Assembly: GCA_028274465.1 (NCBI GenBank)
Contig: CM051456.1
Span: forward strand, 1,985,545-2,049,544
DNA length: 64,000 nucleotides
Direction: 5' to 3'
Origin: Plantago ovata
Lineage: Eukaryota > Streptophyta > Magnoliopsida > Lamiales > Plantaginaceae
In this document: one piece after another, positions 10,324-22,268 of the stretch
Position numbering within the stretch: the stretch's first letter is position 1
Layout: the number at the start of each line of letters is the position of its first letter
Notes under the pieces: generated by a model
What the model was told of the DNA's origin: nothing
What the model saw: only the letters and a program-made list of their open reading frames with translations
Databases searched by the model: none
Program-made: the position numbers and the translations under genes

Positions 10324-10820
10324 GTGTAATATTTTTGATACTCTAGAGACATGTTAAATTTATATACTCAATAGTGGCTATGTCCAATTTATATACACTT
10401 TATAGTAATATATTGTCCAATTTTGATACTTTCTCAATTTTAATAGTAAAAACTTGAACAATATGAATGCATGAAAACAATCACTAGACATGTCAAAAAT
10501 TTCAAAGCAATAAGAAAAATATACACGCATTATACACGCATTGAAATTCAATTTTCGTACTTTAAAGTACCAAAAAGTACATTACACACTCATTTTTCTA
10601 TCTTTTTCATAATTTCCAGTTCTGATTTTTTCGCCATTTTCGATCTAGGCCGTTGAGTGTTTGTTACACCCTCATATTGTTCACTTTTTTCATATTAATT
10701 GAAAAAAAGTACCAAAATTGGACAACATTTTACAATAAAGTACATAAATTGGACATAGCCGCTATCGAGTATATAAATTGGACACGTCTCACTGTGGAGT
10801 ACCAAAAATGAATTTTACCC
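10324..10820. mobile_element. Non-autonomous element with ~115-bp terminal inverted repeats
   Basis: The left arm (10324-10440) and right arm (about 10700-10820) are reverse complements over roughly 115 bp with scattered mismatches. Shared blocks include TCCAATTTATATAC, GGCTATGTCCAATTTAT and TTGTCCAATTTTG. The middle holds no open frame. The long arms and lack of coding sequence suggest a Mutator-type or foldback MITE. I could not find a matching target duplication, so the exact ends are uncertain. Confidence 0.7.
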
Positions 10821-11981
10821 CACCTACTGAATGATGGAGTAATATATTTACTAGAAACTCCCTCCAGCTCGAATAAACTGTCCATCACACAGAGTTCCTA
10901 ATAATGCAGCCTGCCCCTGCCAAACCAATTGTAGTGCTAGCAGAACCATATATCAATGTTTAAACAAACAAAACCAGGAGGGGAGGGGGTACTTGCAAAG
11001 TAGTATGATGTTTCTCTAGTCTGTTCGGTTTGTTACAACTGATAGTATTTTCTGATAGTATTTACTCTAAAGTGATTCCGCCAAATTTGAGAGCGTTACA
11101 TACAATGGGAAAAAAATAGGAAGAAGATAATGAAAGCAAACTGAAAAAATGCACCAAAATTGACTCTGACGTGGTTAGTTGTATCTGAACTTAAGTAGTA
11201 GTACCAAAGTAGCCTTCTGATTGAGATAGGTTTGTTTATGATGATGTGTTATATTCGATTCGCAAGTCGCAACCTTTTCTGACTAAATAAATTACCAAAT
11301 GATTATTAGCTTCTCAACTTTTGACCATAAATGTATTAGAATATTTTATCCTCATATTGAGAATATACTCAGTTAATTATAAATTAATTTAAATTTATTA
11401 AATTCAATTTAACACGTTTACTGGGATTATTTAAAATTGAATAGATTTTGAATTGATTTATAGTACAAAAATTAATTTAACAATATAAACTGAATTAATT
11501 GAAAGTTATAATGGTGGTCGAGTGGTAAAATTGTAAGAGTGACATAAAAGAGAAGTTCGGGATTCCATATATTCAGTTAAAAATAACATTAATCTTATTT
11601 CGCTAAATTTTTTCTTTTTTTGGTCTAAAGAAAAATTTCGCAAAAGGGTCGTCGTCCCAGTCGATCAAAACTCCACCAATGACATTGACAATTTCTTACC
11701 TTATACTACACTAAACTAAGAAATCTCATCAAACCATTGTCTTATTAGTCAAAAAAACAACACCAACCAAAACCAAAATGTAAGATAATAGATTTTATTA
11801 TTCATTCCTCAGTTTCATCACACCCCTAATTTGTCTCTTCAACAGAATCATCTCACGTACCATTAAAAAGAAAACAAATCACAGATTGGTTCTGTACTAA
11901 AAGACATCTCTGGCTATTATCTAGTAGTCATGTTACTTTTTCTTGATCTGTCCAATGACTGATAATATTTAAGTCACAGTA
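10821..11981. other. Intergenic with element fragments
   Basis: No gene seen. 10858-10890 (CTCCCTCCAGCTCGAATAAAC, CTGTCC) resembles one end of a Stowaway-type MITE without its partner. 11508-11600 is a tRNA-like SINE candidate (listed). The right end is the promoter side of the heparanase-like gene. Confidence 0.45.
11508..11600 (+). mobile_element. SINE-like fragment (tRNA-derived)
   Basis: GGTGGTCGAGTGGTA matches a Pol III A box and, about 35 bp on, AGTTCGGGATTCC matches a B box. The rest does not fold as a tRNA, so a SINE head is more likely than a tRNA gene. Confidence 0.4.
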
Positions 11982-11989
11982 TTTATATA
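11982..11989 (+). promoter_or_regulatory. TATA box of heparanase-like gene
   Basis: TTTATATA at this position. Transcription would start about 25-35 bp on, near 12010-12020, which is after the first in-frame ATG (12007) and before the second (12055); this supports 12055 as the start codon. Confidence 0.6.
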
Positions 11990-12054
11990 GCAACCAAACC
12001 CTTTCAATGGCTTATGCAAAAGGTGATGTTAACTCAGGCACACTGCTATATGAT

Positions 12055-15000
12055 ATGGCTTCTCTGTTGAAGATTCTGGGACTGAGCCTGTGGCTGTACT
12101 TGGCTACACAAGATTCGAACACCGTCGTCTCGCAGAGTCCTGCGTCTGTTAATGGAACGGTACAGGTTGACGGAGCTAAGCTGATTGGAGTGACAGATGA
12201 GGACTTCATCTGTGCTACCATGGACTGGTGGCCTCCTACGAAATGCGATTACGGGACGTGTAGCTGGGGAAATGCTTCACTTCTTAATCTGGTAATAAGC
12301 TGATTCTCATCATCATTCTTTTGGTTCTTGTCATGGCAGTTTTGTTATCTTTGGAATAGAATAGTCTAATTTTGGAATAAGGTACTGTCCAGTGTGCATT
12401 ATTGCAATCCATCCCTTTCTATCATACATTAACATCCATTTACGCTTTATCTCCACTTGTTGAGTGCTTGGCAACATCTACACTTTGCAAGTTGCAACAC
12501 TTTGTGGGTATGCTTTCAATAGAAAATTCAAAAGATGAATTACTTCGGAAAAACAAGTTTGATTTGTTGGATGGCAACCGATAAGACAGATACAGATGAT
12601 AAGGTAGCTGGTTTGAACGAAGGTGTTTAGCAACAAATAAGGTAGCCAGTATTTTTATATAATAAAAATATATAAGAACTGATAATCTAACCTATATTTC
12701 AGTAAGCTACTTTGAATCCTAGAATAACTTTAATCAGCTAGCTGATCATCTATATTCTATTCTATTCTATCACTTAGGCGTTAATCTAAATTCATTAATT
12801 TTGGTAAGTCAGATGAATTCAGATTTTTTCGGATGAAGATAACAGGCCTTAATGGCTTGAAAACTTGCTTCAGATACACTTTATCTTACCACTAACAGAG
12901 TTCTGTTTCGTTTCACAGGATCTAAACAACCCGATTTTGCTAAACGCAATTAGAGGTAATACTAACTCCTACTTTCCTAGCTATAAGCATTGGATCTAAT
13001 GGATGAATTTCCATGACTAAACTTGCTACCTTTACAGCATTCTCTCCCCTGAAAATTAGACTTGGGGGAACTTTGCAAGATAAAGTCTGGTACCAAACAG
13101 CAGATGATACCGCACCGTGCACTGAGTTCGTCCACAGTACATCAGAGATGTTTGGATTCACTGGAGGTTGCTTGCCAATGTCACGATGGGACGAGTTAAA
13201 TACTTTCTTCGAATCAGCAGGGTAAATTTTACTTAAAGCTTCAATTTCTTTAAAGTACATCTCAGTTGTAGCAGCAGTTGTATAATTTCTAATCATACTC
13301 TGTGGTTGATGATAGTGCACAGATTATATTTGGTCTAAATGCATTAAGTGGGAGAACAGTTCATTCAAATGGCATTTCCACTGGGGCGTGGAATTCTACC
13401 AATGCAGAATGTTTTATCAGAAATACTGTTAACAGTGGCTACACTATCTATGGCTGGGAGCTTGGTAATAACTCTCATCACTGCACTCATTTCTTTTTTT
13501 GTTCGACTTCCACATTCGAGCATTGTGAGCTCCTAGATATGCACTGTATTTCCCATTCACACGATCAAACTTGGGACCCTACATAAGTAACTCGAGCTAC
13601 TAGCAGAATAACACATCTTGGAATCTGGGCCCGATTATTAGAAGAAAAAGAATATTTACAGCTAATGCTGATGCCAGGAAATGAACTGAGTGGCAATGGA
13701 GTTGGAACAAGTGTAGCAGCAGATCAATATGCATCTGATACTATCAATCTTAAAAACATAGTGCAAAGTATCTATAATGGATCTGAGACCATGCCACTAA
13801 TCATCGGGCCAGGGGGCTTCTTCACTACAGATTGGTTCACGAAGTATATAAATCTAGCATCAAACTCACTTCAAGTGGCTACACAACATATCTACAACCT
13901 CGGCCCAGGTACAATCCCATAACAGAGACCACTTTATAAGACTATAACAACGAAGAATGAACTATCTTTCAAGCAATCAGATGACTATCGCCTGTTTAGC
14001 ATTTTCACTGTAAAACTGAAACTAACACGTAAATTTATGTAACTAGGTGTGGATAATCACCTGATTGACAAAATACTCGATCCATCTTATCTTGATGGTG
14101 GAGCTCAGACCTTCAAGGATCTTCAGAACATTCTCAAAAGCTTGGGAGCTTCAACTGTTGCATGGGTTGGTGAATCTGGAGGGGCTTACAACAGTGGCCG
14201 CAATCTTGTCACTAATGCATTTGTGTTCAGCTTCTGGTAAATTTGTTTCTTTAACACGTTTTCACTTAATCATTTTTAAACTACATGTCAAATAGTTAAA
14301 AGTCATGTTTACTAACCAGGTACCTAGATCAGCTTGGAATGTCCTCTTCTTATGATACCAAAACATACTGCAGACAATCACTGATTGGTGGAAACTATGG
14401 TCTGCTAAATACTACCACTTTCGTTCCCAATCCTGATTACTACAGGTACATCTATAATTTGATACATTTCAGCTATTTTGACATTTCACCATTTAATCAT
14501 AGTTTCAGTTATGATTTCACACATAATGTTACACTATTATGTTACAGTGCCCTTCTTTGGCATCGTCTGATGGGAAAAAATGTTCTATCGACAAGCTTTA
14601 TTGGAACAACAAAGAAGTTACGTGCATATGCTCACTGTTCGAAGAACTCGGTAAGTAGGGTGATTATTCATCAACTACGAATGCATCATGTTCATGTTCA
14701 TGTGTTTACGTTTTAAATGCTTTTGCAGCCTGGAATTACAGTGCTTTTGATCAACCTCGATAATACTACAGCTGTCCAAGTCAGTCTGTTGGTTCAAAAT
14801 GCCATTCCAAGCACAACATTAAGAGTTGAAACAATAAATCAACAATCCAGGAAGATAAAATACTCAGGCAGATACGAAAGTGAAGCAGTAAATGAGATGG
14901 TTAGAGAAGAATACCATTTAACAGCAAAAGATGGTGACTTGCATAGCCAGACAATGCTTCTGAATGGGGAAGCGTTAACTGTAAATTCTTCAGGTAGTAT

Positions 15001-15109
15001 ACCACCATTAGAACCCAGACAAGTTGATCAGTCGGAGACAATAATAGTTGCTCCTTACTCCATTGTATTTGCCCAGATAGCCACCATTCAGGTTCCTGCT
15101 TGTGGGTAA
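12055..15109 (+). CDS. Heparanase-like protein (GH79 beta-glucuronidase), secreted
   Basis: Nine exons, all closing in frame: 12055-12291, 12919-12955, 13038-13221, 13316-13464, 13678-13908, 14047-14236, 14320-14445, 14548-14650 and 14729-15109 (TAA). The protein has 545 residues, close to Arabidopsis heparanase-like proteins (about 536-543). It starts MASLLKILGLSLWLYLA, a signal peptide; an upstream ATG at 12007 would add 16 residues but lies too near the TATA box. GH79 catalytic residues are present: the acid/base Glu in WELGNELSG (residue 205, formed across the exon 4/5 junction) and the nucleophile Glu in AWVGESGGAYNSG (residue 322). These enzymes act in the cell wall or apoplast, probably trimming glucuronic acid from arabinogalactan glycans. 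The second exon is only 37 bp. Convergent with the cysteinyl-tRNA synthetase gene. Which plant GUS subtype it is I cannot decide. Confidence 0.93.
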
Positions 15110-15565
15110 AATAATAAAGACAATATTCTGTTAAATATCATACAGACACAGAACCATTCTTATTTGGTAAATGATCATAATATACTCCGAATTTAGAAAA
15201 GTTGCATCCTGTATGAAAGTTCATCTAGAACTTCCATGAGTTTGTTCCAAATGTCTAATATGCTATGGATAACCAATATTGCATTTAAACGGCATGTAAA
15301 ATATCAGTCCACATATAAATAATAGATGATATAACTTGTGCAAACTCCTATAAACTAGACAAACTTCCATATCTCTGTGATAAAGAAAACTAAGAACCTG
15401 ATCTACTAAATCAAAATCTAACAACTCTGGCACCTATTTTGCCCGTGGGCAGTTTCTCACGAATATTAAAAGAATTGGTCTGGTGTTCAGAACTTGATTG
15501 TAGAACCTGAAAAGTATCTTGGACAAGGGCCCACTCTGAACTTACTACGCTCTGAATCTGATGGC
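15110..15565. other. Spacer between convergent genes
   Basis: Holds the 3' ends of the heparanase-like gene (+) and the cysteinyl-tRNA synthetase gene (-). No further coding sequence seen. Confidence 0.6.
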
Positions 15566-16052
15566 TCAACTTGCAGCAACTTGTTGCTCTTGCATTGCTA
15601 GAGGAATTGCTGGCCTCCATGTAGTGCCCTCAGGGCTGTCCATGAGTGCAATGCCTACAGCTGCTAAATCTTTTCGAATTGCATCTGATTTTTCAAATTC
15701 TTTATTTTTTCTTGCATCGTTTCTTTCTTCTATCTTCTGCAGAATGTGATCTTCTGTCAACTTAGAGCGCCTCAGTGAATAATCTCGCAGTTGCTGCAAT
15801 GCCTGTAACATATAAAAGCTAGCTCCATCATGAACTATGTGAGCAACTTGTGTTTTGTCGTTGGAAGTGTAACATTCAGACTTGCATGCAAATTAAGAAC
15901 GATCAGAAGAATGTTCCGTGACAATCTCAGTCAGTATAACACTAGATCATGAGAAACATAACTACATAAGCAATCTCACAGGCATGCTCACACTTAGAAT
16001 TGACTCTACACCACGCCATTAGAATGACAGGCATGTTCGTGTACGTATATTT

Positions 16053-16086
<34 letters not shown>

Positions 16087-19000
16087 GAGAAGCCCACTTT
16101 ACCTCCGAGTAACTATCTGGCAAGAGCCCCAAAATACTCAGTATATCTCTGATTGCATTTCCTAAAGCTGCAAGGGACTCTAATCTGGACTCCTGCTTCT
16201 TCCCCTGTACAATGTGCACACAAGTCATAAAGATCCATAAAGAATATTTCTCAGATTTTTCAACCCATTAACCCAATGTGAAATAATATAAAGTGAGTAC
16301 AACCATTTGAATGGTGAACTAAGCTGCAACCTGCCGGAACATGTAGTGCGAATGGATCCATATAAGAGAACAAGTGTACAGTACAGAAGCTCTTGACATT
16401 AATTAAAATGCAAGTAACCTTCTGTGTTATCTCAAACTCATCTTACAAAATCAGTGTTAGATTTTATGATCTAATTTGTTTACCCAAAGGCCCTCTTTTT
16501 TTTTTTTTTTAAATAATTTTTTAAATACACGTGTTTAATGTTTAACACGGCTGTGGGACACACATTTTACACACTAAGTCAGACTTGGAGGCTCTTTTCT
16601 AAGTTTTTTTTTAAACTTACTATCCTAAAACAATACATTAGACTAACTAAATATATCAACTCAAAGGTGGAAACTCTTATGATCTATGCAGTTTCGCTGA
16701 GCAATGAAATTACAACCATGATAAAATTGATTAGTCTTAACTAAAACCATACCTTCCGCGTGTGTAGAAGATCATTGATGGTTTTCAATGGTTCAGAAAC
16801 TACAGCTAAAGCAACAGTCGTGTGAAGATCATCTGACATTGATGTCAAACAATCATCAAGAAACTTGTCAACGCAACTCGCAGTTCCAGGTGGAACTGAG
16901 CCCTTCTGATTGAACACATCCACATCATGCTGGGTCAGGACACTTTCGCAGTCATGTAGAGTCTGCAGTCAAATCAATATAAAAATCAAGACTAAAAAGA
17001 TCAGCAGTGAAAACTGCACCAGCAAAAGATAATCATAGTGGAAACTTCAGGCGATCTAGAATCCAAAAGTATTAAAGATTCAGGAAATGATTAAATACTA
17101 CTCCCTCCTAGCACTTTTAATTGACGTTGTATCCAAAACACACAAATTAAGAAAGAAATGATTACACCTATTTATAGGCGATAAAAAAGTGCAATAATAG
17201 TAAAATAAAGTAAAAAGCACTCACAATATCATAACTAATAATAGCAAAGTACCTATTAATAGTATAGACAATCTAAAAAGTAAGCTAAAACGACAACTAA
17301 TTTGTAAATAGTTATAATTTGTAAATAGTTAAAAATTTAAAACGTAAATTAAACATGATAGGAGGGAGTACATGTTAATATTAACAATCAACAAATATCG
17401 TCATGATTCTCATTAGCATAACAATACCTGATAGATATAGAAGATACGTTCTGATGCATTTTCAAGCTGTAGATCTGAGAAATTGATAGGGGAGCGATAA
17501 TGAGTTCCCAACAGGAAGAGTCTTAAAGCCAATGGATGATAAAGTTCGATAACCTTGTGAATAAGATACAATGAATTATTAGAGTTTTGAACAAAAAATA
17601 CAGAGTTACAAATGACAGACAAAAGGTATCAAGTGTATGCATGTGAAGAGAGAAATAAGAAACATAGAGAAGAAGCTTTAAATAATCTAGTATGTCCTTG
17701 TACCTGCCGAATGGTGAAAAAATTCCCAAGTGACTTGGACATCTTTTCATTGTTAATGGTCACAAATCCATTGTGTACCCAATAGCTTATGTTGCTCTTA
17801 TGACATGCAGCACAACTTTGGGCAATTTCATTTTCATGGTGCGGAAAAACGAGATCCATCCCTCCACCATGTATGTCGAACGAGTAACCTAAATAAACAG
17901 CACTCATGGCACTGCACTCAATATGCCATCCAGGTCTTCCAGGACCCCATGGACTCTCCCAGAAAGGCTCTCCCTCCTTTGCTGACTGCAAAAAATCCAA
18001 TAATTATCTCCTGAGAACCTAATAAACATTTAGGAGAAGATTTTTCTCTTTGTAAAACTTGCAATTTATTGCACTAGCAATAAATTAAACATTAAGCTAC
18101 ACTGTGTTTAGAAACTTTTGCTTTCCAGGCAGAAACCCCTGTGAAAGAAACTTATGTACGTATAGGAAATTAAATCTAGTTGCACTTATCATCAAGTGTT
18201 TTCATTGAAAATTCAGTGGTGAGTACTATAAATCGTGCTAATCTTACTGCAACAACAAGGGAAATCAAGAAAAAACATATGATATATCAAATCTTGCATA
18301 GAAAGAATTACCTTCCATAGGGCGAAGTCAGCTGGGTTCCTCTTCCTTGAGTCAACTATCACCCTTTCACCTGCCCTATTATCTTCCAATTTACGCCCTG
18401 ATAATCTGCCATACTCGGGGAATTTTTCCACAGAAAAGTAAACGTCGTTGTTGATTACATATGCGCACCCATTCTCAATTATCTGACATAAGAGAAAATA
18501 AAAACAGTTAGTTAAATGTATGCCTACATATAAGCATCGTCAGTGTCAAAATCATTTGGGTAAAGGAGTGAAATATCAAGAAATGACATGCACTGTGTAT
18601 AAGCTGCTAGCATAAAAGGTAATTCCTGACTGCAATGAAAGAAGAGAACAAGAGTTCCTGCGTTTGAGTAACTCAAGTTGAATCTTTAAAGTTTGCGGAA
18701 CACCAGAGGATCTTTTAACAACCATAGAGAAAAATGAACGATTTGACATAAACAGATTTTATCAGAGCTATACCTGTTTGATCATATCAATAATTTGGGC
18801 CATATGATCTGAGACACGAGGTTCTATGCAAGGAGGAAGGCAGTTCAGATATGCCATGTCACGATTAAACTCTTCACAATACCGCCTGCTTAAATGCAGT
18901 GGATCTTCTCCCATCTCATTCGCTCTGGCAATAATCTACAGAATTTGAAAATGCTGACTCAGCATCCTGTCATACATATGTAAGAAATAGTTGGTACTTA

Positions 19001-20091
19001 TGCAAGTTATACAATGTTGACCTCTTCAAGAAAGTCTTTTCTGTTAACCTAAACATTGATTTCAGCGTAAAGAGCCAAATGAAGTACCATAAGTGCAGAA
19101 CTACACAATCTTTATCAATACTGTTTCACCAGATTAAGTAAATGTAGAGCGATTTCATTATTCATGATCCAGAAGTTAACAATCCATCTAATTGCTTGTT
19201 TCAGTCCAATGTGCTAAAAATTTACTGAAGCTTTTCTTGAGTATGGCTTATTGGCTCTTATGCACCTAATGATTTGTTTCGCAACTTTTCTAAAGTACTG
19301 ATAAGGTTCCCAATGTGCTGAAAAAGCTTTTCTAGAAAAGATACAGAAGCCTGTTTCTCAAGTACAGCACTTATTCATGCATGTCTAAAGTACTAGTATC
19401 AAACCTCTAACACTAATTCGCTTAATCATCTGAGCTGAAGAGCAAGTGGTATTACCGAAAACTAAAACAGAAAACCTACATGTTTAGAAACGACCACAAA
19501 ACCATTTCAGTTATAATAACCCAGAAAATGTGAAGAGTGTATAGAAAAGTAAAAACATGGAAATGTAGTCATAAGCACCAATACATATTTCCTTGTAGAT
19601 TCACACATTTACTCACCTTGTCATCTACGTCAGTGAAGTTACGAACGTAGTTAACCTCATATCCCAAGTGCTTGAGGTATCTGCCTAATTGCCAAAGTGA
19701 AGAAAGTGATAGAATTACAATTAACATGTAGACATATGCTTGAAACATAGTCCAGAGACTTTTAGTTAAGATAAAAGCAAAGCCGCACACAAATTCATAC
19801 ACAGAATCCCCAATGTCGAATACACGATGGCTTGCACATAGCTAAAAGAAACCTACTAATCTACAGCTCAACACTCATAAGCTGTCATCACTCAATCAGC
19901 AGAATCCCCGATATCAAATACGATAAAAGGGACCTACTAATTGACAGCTCATAAGCTCTCACTCATCACACAACTATATAGTTTCTGAAAACATACAATT
20001 CCTCCACTCATTCCACAATGGTTCATGTGCTAATCATCAGTTCACTAACTGAAAAGTCGAAACACTCAATTAACAGAATGGATATTACTAC

Positions 20092-20126
<35 letters not shown>

Positions 20127-20555
20127 CACTCATTCAAACACCTATACTCTTAATTAAACAATATGAACACAATTCAAATTCGAAAAATCGACAGAAACAA
20201 ACCTATAGAGAACGTCGAACGCAACGTAAACTCGAGCATGTCCAATGTGGCTGAGATCATACGCAGTGACGCCACAGACATACATTCCAACTTTACCTTC
20301 AACTTTCGGCACGAACAGCTCTCTTTGCCTGCTCAAAGTGTTATGCAGCCATAGCTCGCTCTTCAAATCTCTGATACTAGTACTTTTATCGGTCGTGCGC
20401 TGTTTATCAGCGCAGCTGGTGGTAGATTTATTGGTTGCGGAGGAAACAGCGCGGAAATTGGATTTCGAGTGGAGCAATTTTGTCAAGGCTTTGGTATTGG
20501 TGAAGGAGAGGTGAGGAGGAAGTGATGGTTTGTACAACCTCAGCAGAGTCGCCAT
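15566..20555 (-). CDS. SYCO: Cysteinyl-tRNA synthetase, organellar
   Basis: Nine exons on the minus strand: 20555-20203, 19680-19617, 18935-18774, 18482-18312, 17985-17704, 17553-17428, 16962-16753, 16204-16103 and 15802-15566. They join in phase to 568 residues (Arabidopsis At2g31170 about 563). The first ~60 residues are rich in Ser, Thr, Lys and Arg without acids, a plastid/mitochondrial transit peptide. Class I motifs: HIGH at 103-106, KMSKS at 331-335, and zinc ligands Cys94 (YVCGVTAYD), Cys274 (WHIECSAM), His299 and Glu303 (PHHENE). It charges tRNA-Cys in plastids and probably mitochondria. The C-terminal helical domain with the [14 protein letters not shown] segment is complete. Intron 6 carries a Stowaway MITE, intron 8 a (GA)n run and intron 1 a (TA)n run. 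Its 5' end has been copied twice into the peptide array to the right. Confidence 0.95.
16053..16082. repeat. (GA)n microsatellite in intron 8 of cysteinyl-tRNA synthetase
   Basis: About 14 GA units, just downstream of the donor of exon 8 on the minus strand, where it reads as (CT)n. Confidence 0.9.
17101..17368. mobile_element. Stowaway-type MITE in intron 6 of cysteinyl-tRNA synthetase
   Basis: A 268-bp A/T-rich element with terminal inverted repeats CTCCCTCCTAGCA and TGATAGGAGGGAG (12 of 13 complementary), flanked by TA on both sides (17099-17100 and 17369-17370). TA target duplication and CTCCCTCC ends are the marks of Stowaway (Tc1/mariner) MITEs. No open frame. Confidence 0.9.
20102..20126. 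repeat. (TA)n microsatellite in intron 1 of cysteinyl-tRNA synthetase
   Basis: About 12 TA units, upstream of exon 1's donor on the plus strand. Confidence 0.9.
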
Positions 20556-21590
20556 TGATTGATTGGAATTTTGAGGTTTTCTGTGAGTTTGTTTGTTTGT
20601 TTATCTTTGAAGATGATGATGAAGGAAGACGAACCGGACCTCCGGTTCAACAATTTTGTGGGTCGGTTTTTACTTAATAGACCCGTCAAAAAATATGTAT
20701 GTATAGTCTTCTTCATATACATGTAAAAAAATAAAAAAATATAAGTGTTCTAAACTGTATTCCGAATACAGTAGTTCTGTCCAAGAATGTTAATGATCTG
20801 AACTGGAAAAGACCTATGGGGCACGGCTAGTGTTGTAAAGTATAGCGAAATGCATGGGCTATTCTCAAATCACAAAATGCTTGCAAAATAATGGGTGGAA
20901 AATATGAAGCTTATTGAGACAAATGAGTTCAAGTTTCAAGTACTTAAGGTTGCCATATCTTTTTGGCTATCGTAAGTTTCAAATTATAGTTCCAAGTAAT
21001 CGTAAAACTCTGCAAATTTATATATTATTGCGATTTGTGAGGTTTATAATTCGCTTATTCCTCTTGCTCTTTAATTACCAAGGCAATTTCAAATCTTAAT
21101 CTTTATATATACAAATTGTCCTCCCTTTACTTTTTATTTTATGATGAAACTAATAATACTAACATTGTTGGTAATGAACCTAATGAAAATAACACTTTTT
21201 TATGATGAAATTATCATTCTTAGTGTTAAAACTAATGAAACTAACACATTTTTATGATGAAAACTATCATTGTTGGTGTTGAAACTAATAAAACCAACTC
21301 TTTTTAGCCGTGAAACCAAGTTATTATCCTTGTAATCAACTGTTTTAGTCGTGAAACCAACTATTTTAGGCGTGAAACTAACTTTTTCTTCAAACTAACT
21401 CGTGAAACTAACTTTTATTAGTAAATCTACATTTATTACTATAATAAAAATAGATTTACATTTATTAGTAATAATTGCATATTTATTAATAATATATATA
21501 GGTAATAAATGTATATTGTAGTAATAAATGTATATAAATGTATATTATATAACATTTCATGTAGTATTAAATTTTCTCTTGTATTTTTTT
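20556..21590. other. Intergenic, promoter side of two divergent genes
   Basis: Upstream of the cysteinyl-tRNA synthetase (left) and of peptide gene 1 (right). 20556-20660 is the 5' UTR and promoter-proximal region that was duplicated at about 24866-24960 and 27552-27660. 21130-21430 has irregular short repeats such as GTGAAACCAACT and ATGATGAAA. No other gene seen. Confidence 0.55.
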
Positions 21591-21592
21591 CT

Positions 21593-21600
21593 TATATAAA
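21593..21600 (+). promoter_or_regulatory. TATA box, peptide gene 1
   Basis: TATATAAA followed by CCTCA, about 53 bp before the ATG. The same TATATAAACCTCA occurs before copies 2 and 3. Confidence 0.75.
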
Positions 21601-21652
21601 CCTCACAAATAATTCGATGAAGATTACAAATTCATCATATTCGCACATATAG

Positions 21653-21922
21653 ATGATGATGAATATCATGAAGCAATACATGTTGATTAGTCGTACTGCA
21701 TTTTTAATCTCGATTATCATGTCAATGGTGTTCATGGATACGGTGTTGGCAGAGTCATGTTTTCATAAATGCATGCACGAGAACAAGTGTGAAATAATAG
21801 CCATAGCTGGATGCGCTCTTAGTTGCAAACTTTGTTGCTTGGTGCCTACTTGTACTCCGTTTCGTCATCCCGCCAACAACGAGGCTAGAGTCACCATTGC
21901 TAATAGGAAACTCAAGGAATGA
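21653..21922 (+). CDS. Secreted eight-cysteine peptide, copy 1
   Basis: 89 residues in one exon. A signal peptide (KQYMLISRTAFLISIIMSMV, then FMDTVLA) is cut before ESC. The mature part of about 56 residues has cysteines spaced C-x3-C-x5-C-x7-C-x3-C-x2-CC-x4-C, followed by a Cys-free tail ending RKLKE. Two CX3C pairs recall the helical-hairpin (alpha-hairpinin) scaffold, but the CC pair and final Cys are extra, and thionin-like families have other spacings, so I do not assign a family. Secretion, small size, disulphide-rich design and tandem duplication suggest a defence peptide; this is inference. The first of three ATGs (21653, 21656, 21659) is used here; copies 2 and 3 begin at the equivalent of the third. 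Poly(A)-like AATAAA lies just after the stop. Confidence 0.85.
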   Translation: MMMNIMKQYMLISRTAFLISIIMSMVFMDTVLAESCFHKCMHENKCEIIAIAGCALSCKLCCLVPTCTPFRHPANNEARVTIANRKLKE

Positions 21923-22230
21923 TTTGATTGTAATAAATGTTAGAAATACAATTGGCAATTATATTGCTCGTGTTATAATTTTAATTATTACTAATGAAAT
22001 AATATATGTGTGGTTCGTCAAGATTAATTTTGTTTACATATCAAAATAAATAATGCCTCATGCAAAATTCTAAGTCTATATGATCTTCTTCTTGTTCGTT
22101 TTTTTATTTTTTTAAATTTTTTAGAGAGAAACTAATAATAATATTATTAAATCTTCTTGTCTTATGGTAAAAAAAGAAAATAGATATGGTCATAGTGATA
22201 AGCGTGCTAGCAAGTATATCAGTACTAGTT
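21923..22230. other. 3' flank of peptide gene 1, with truncated unit remnant
   Basis: 21923-22110 matches the 3' flanks of peptide genes 2 and 3. 22165-22220 (GATATGGTCATAGTGATAAG, GCTAGCAAGTAT) matches 24385-24440 inside block C of the later unit, so the rest of block C was lost here. Confidence 0.6.
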
Positions 22231-22268
22231 TTTTTTTGTTTGTTTTTTTTTTTTTTTTTTTTTGTCTT
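22231..22268. repeat. T-rich tract
   Basis: TTTTTTTTGTTTG followed by about 22 T and TTTGTC. It marks the junction between the truncated unit of peptide gene 1 and the first full duplicated unit; it could be a degraded retroposon tail. Confidence 0.5.

Noticed and set aside
11508-11600. Candidate tRNA gene
   Set aside because: A and B boxes are present but no acceptor stem or anticodon arm can be formed; treated as a SINE-like fragment.
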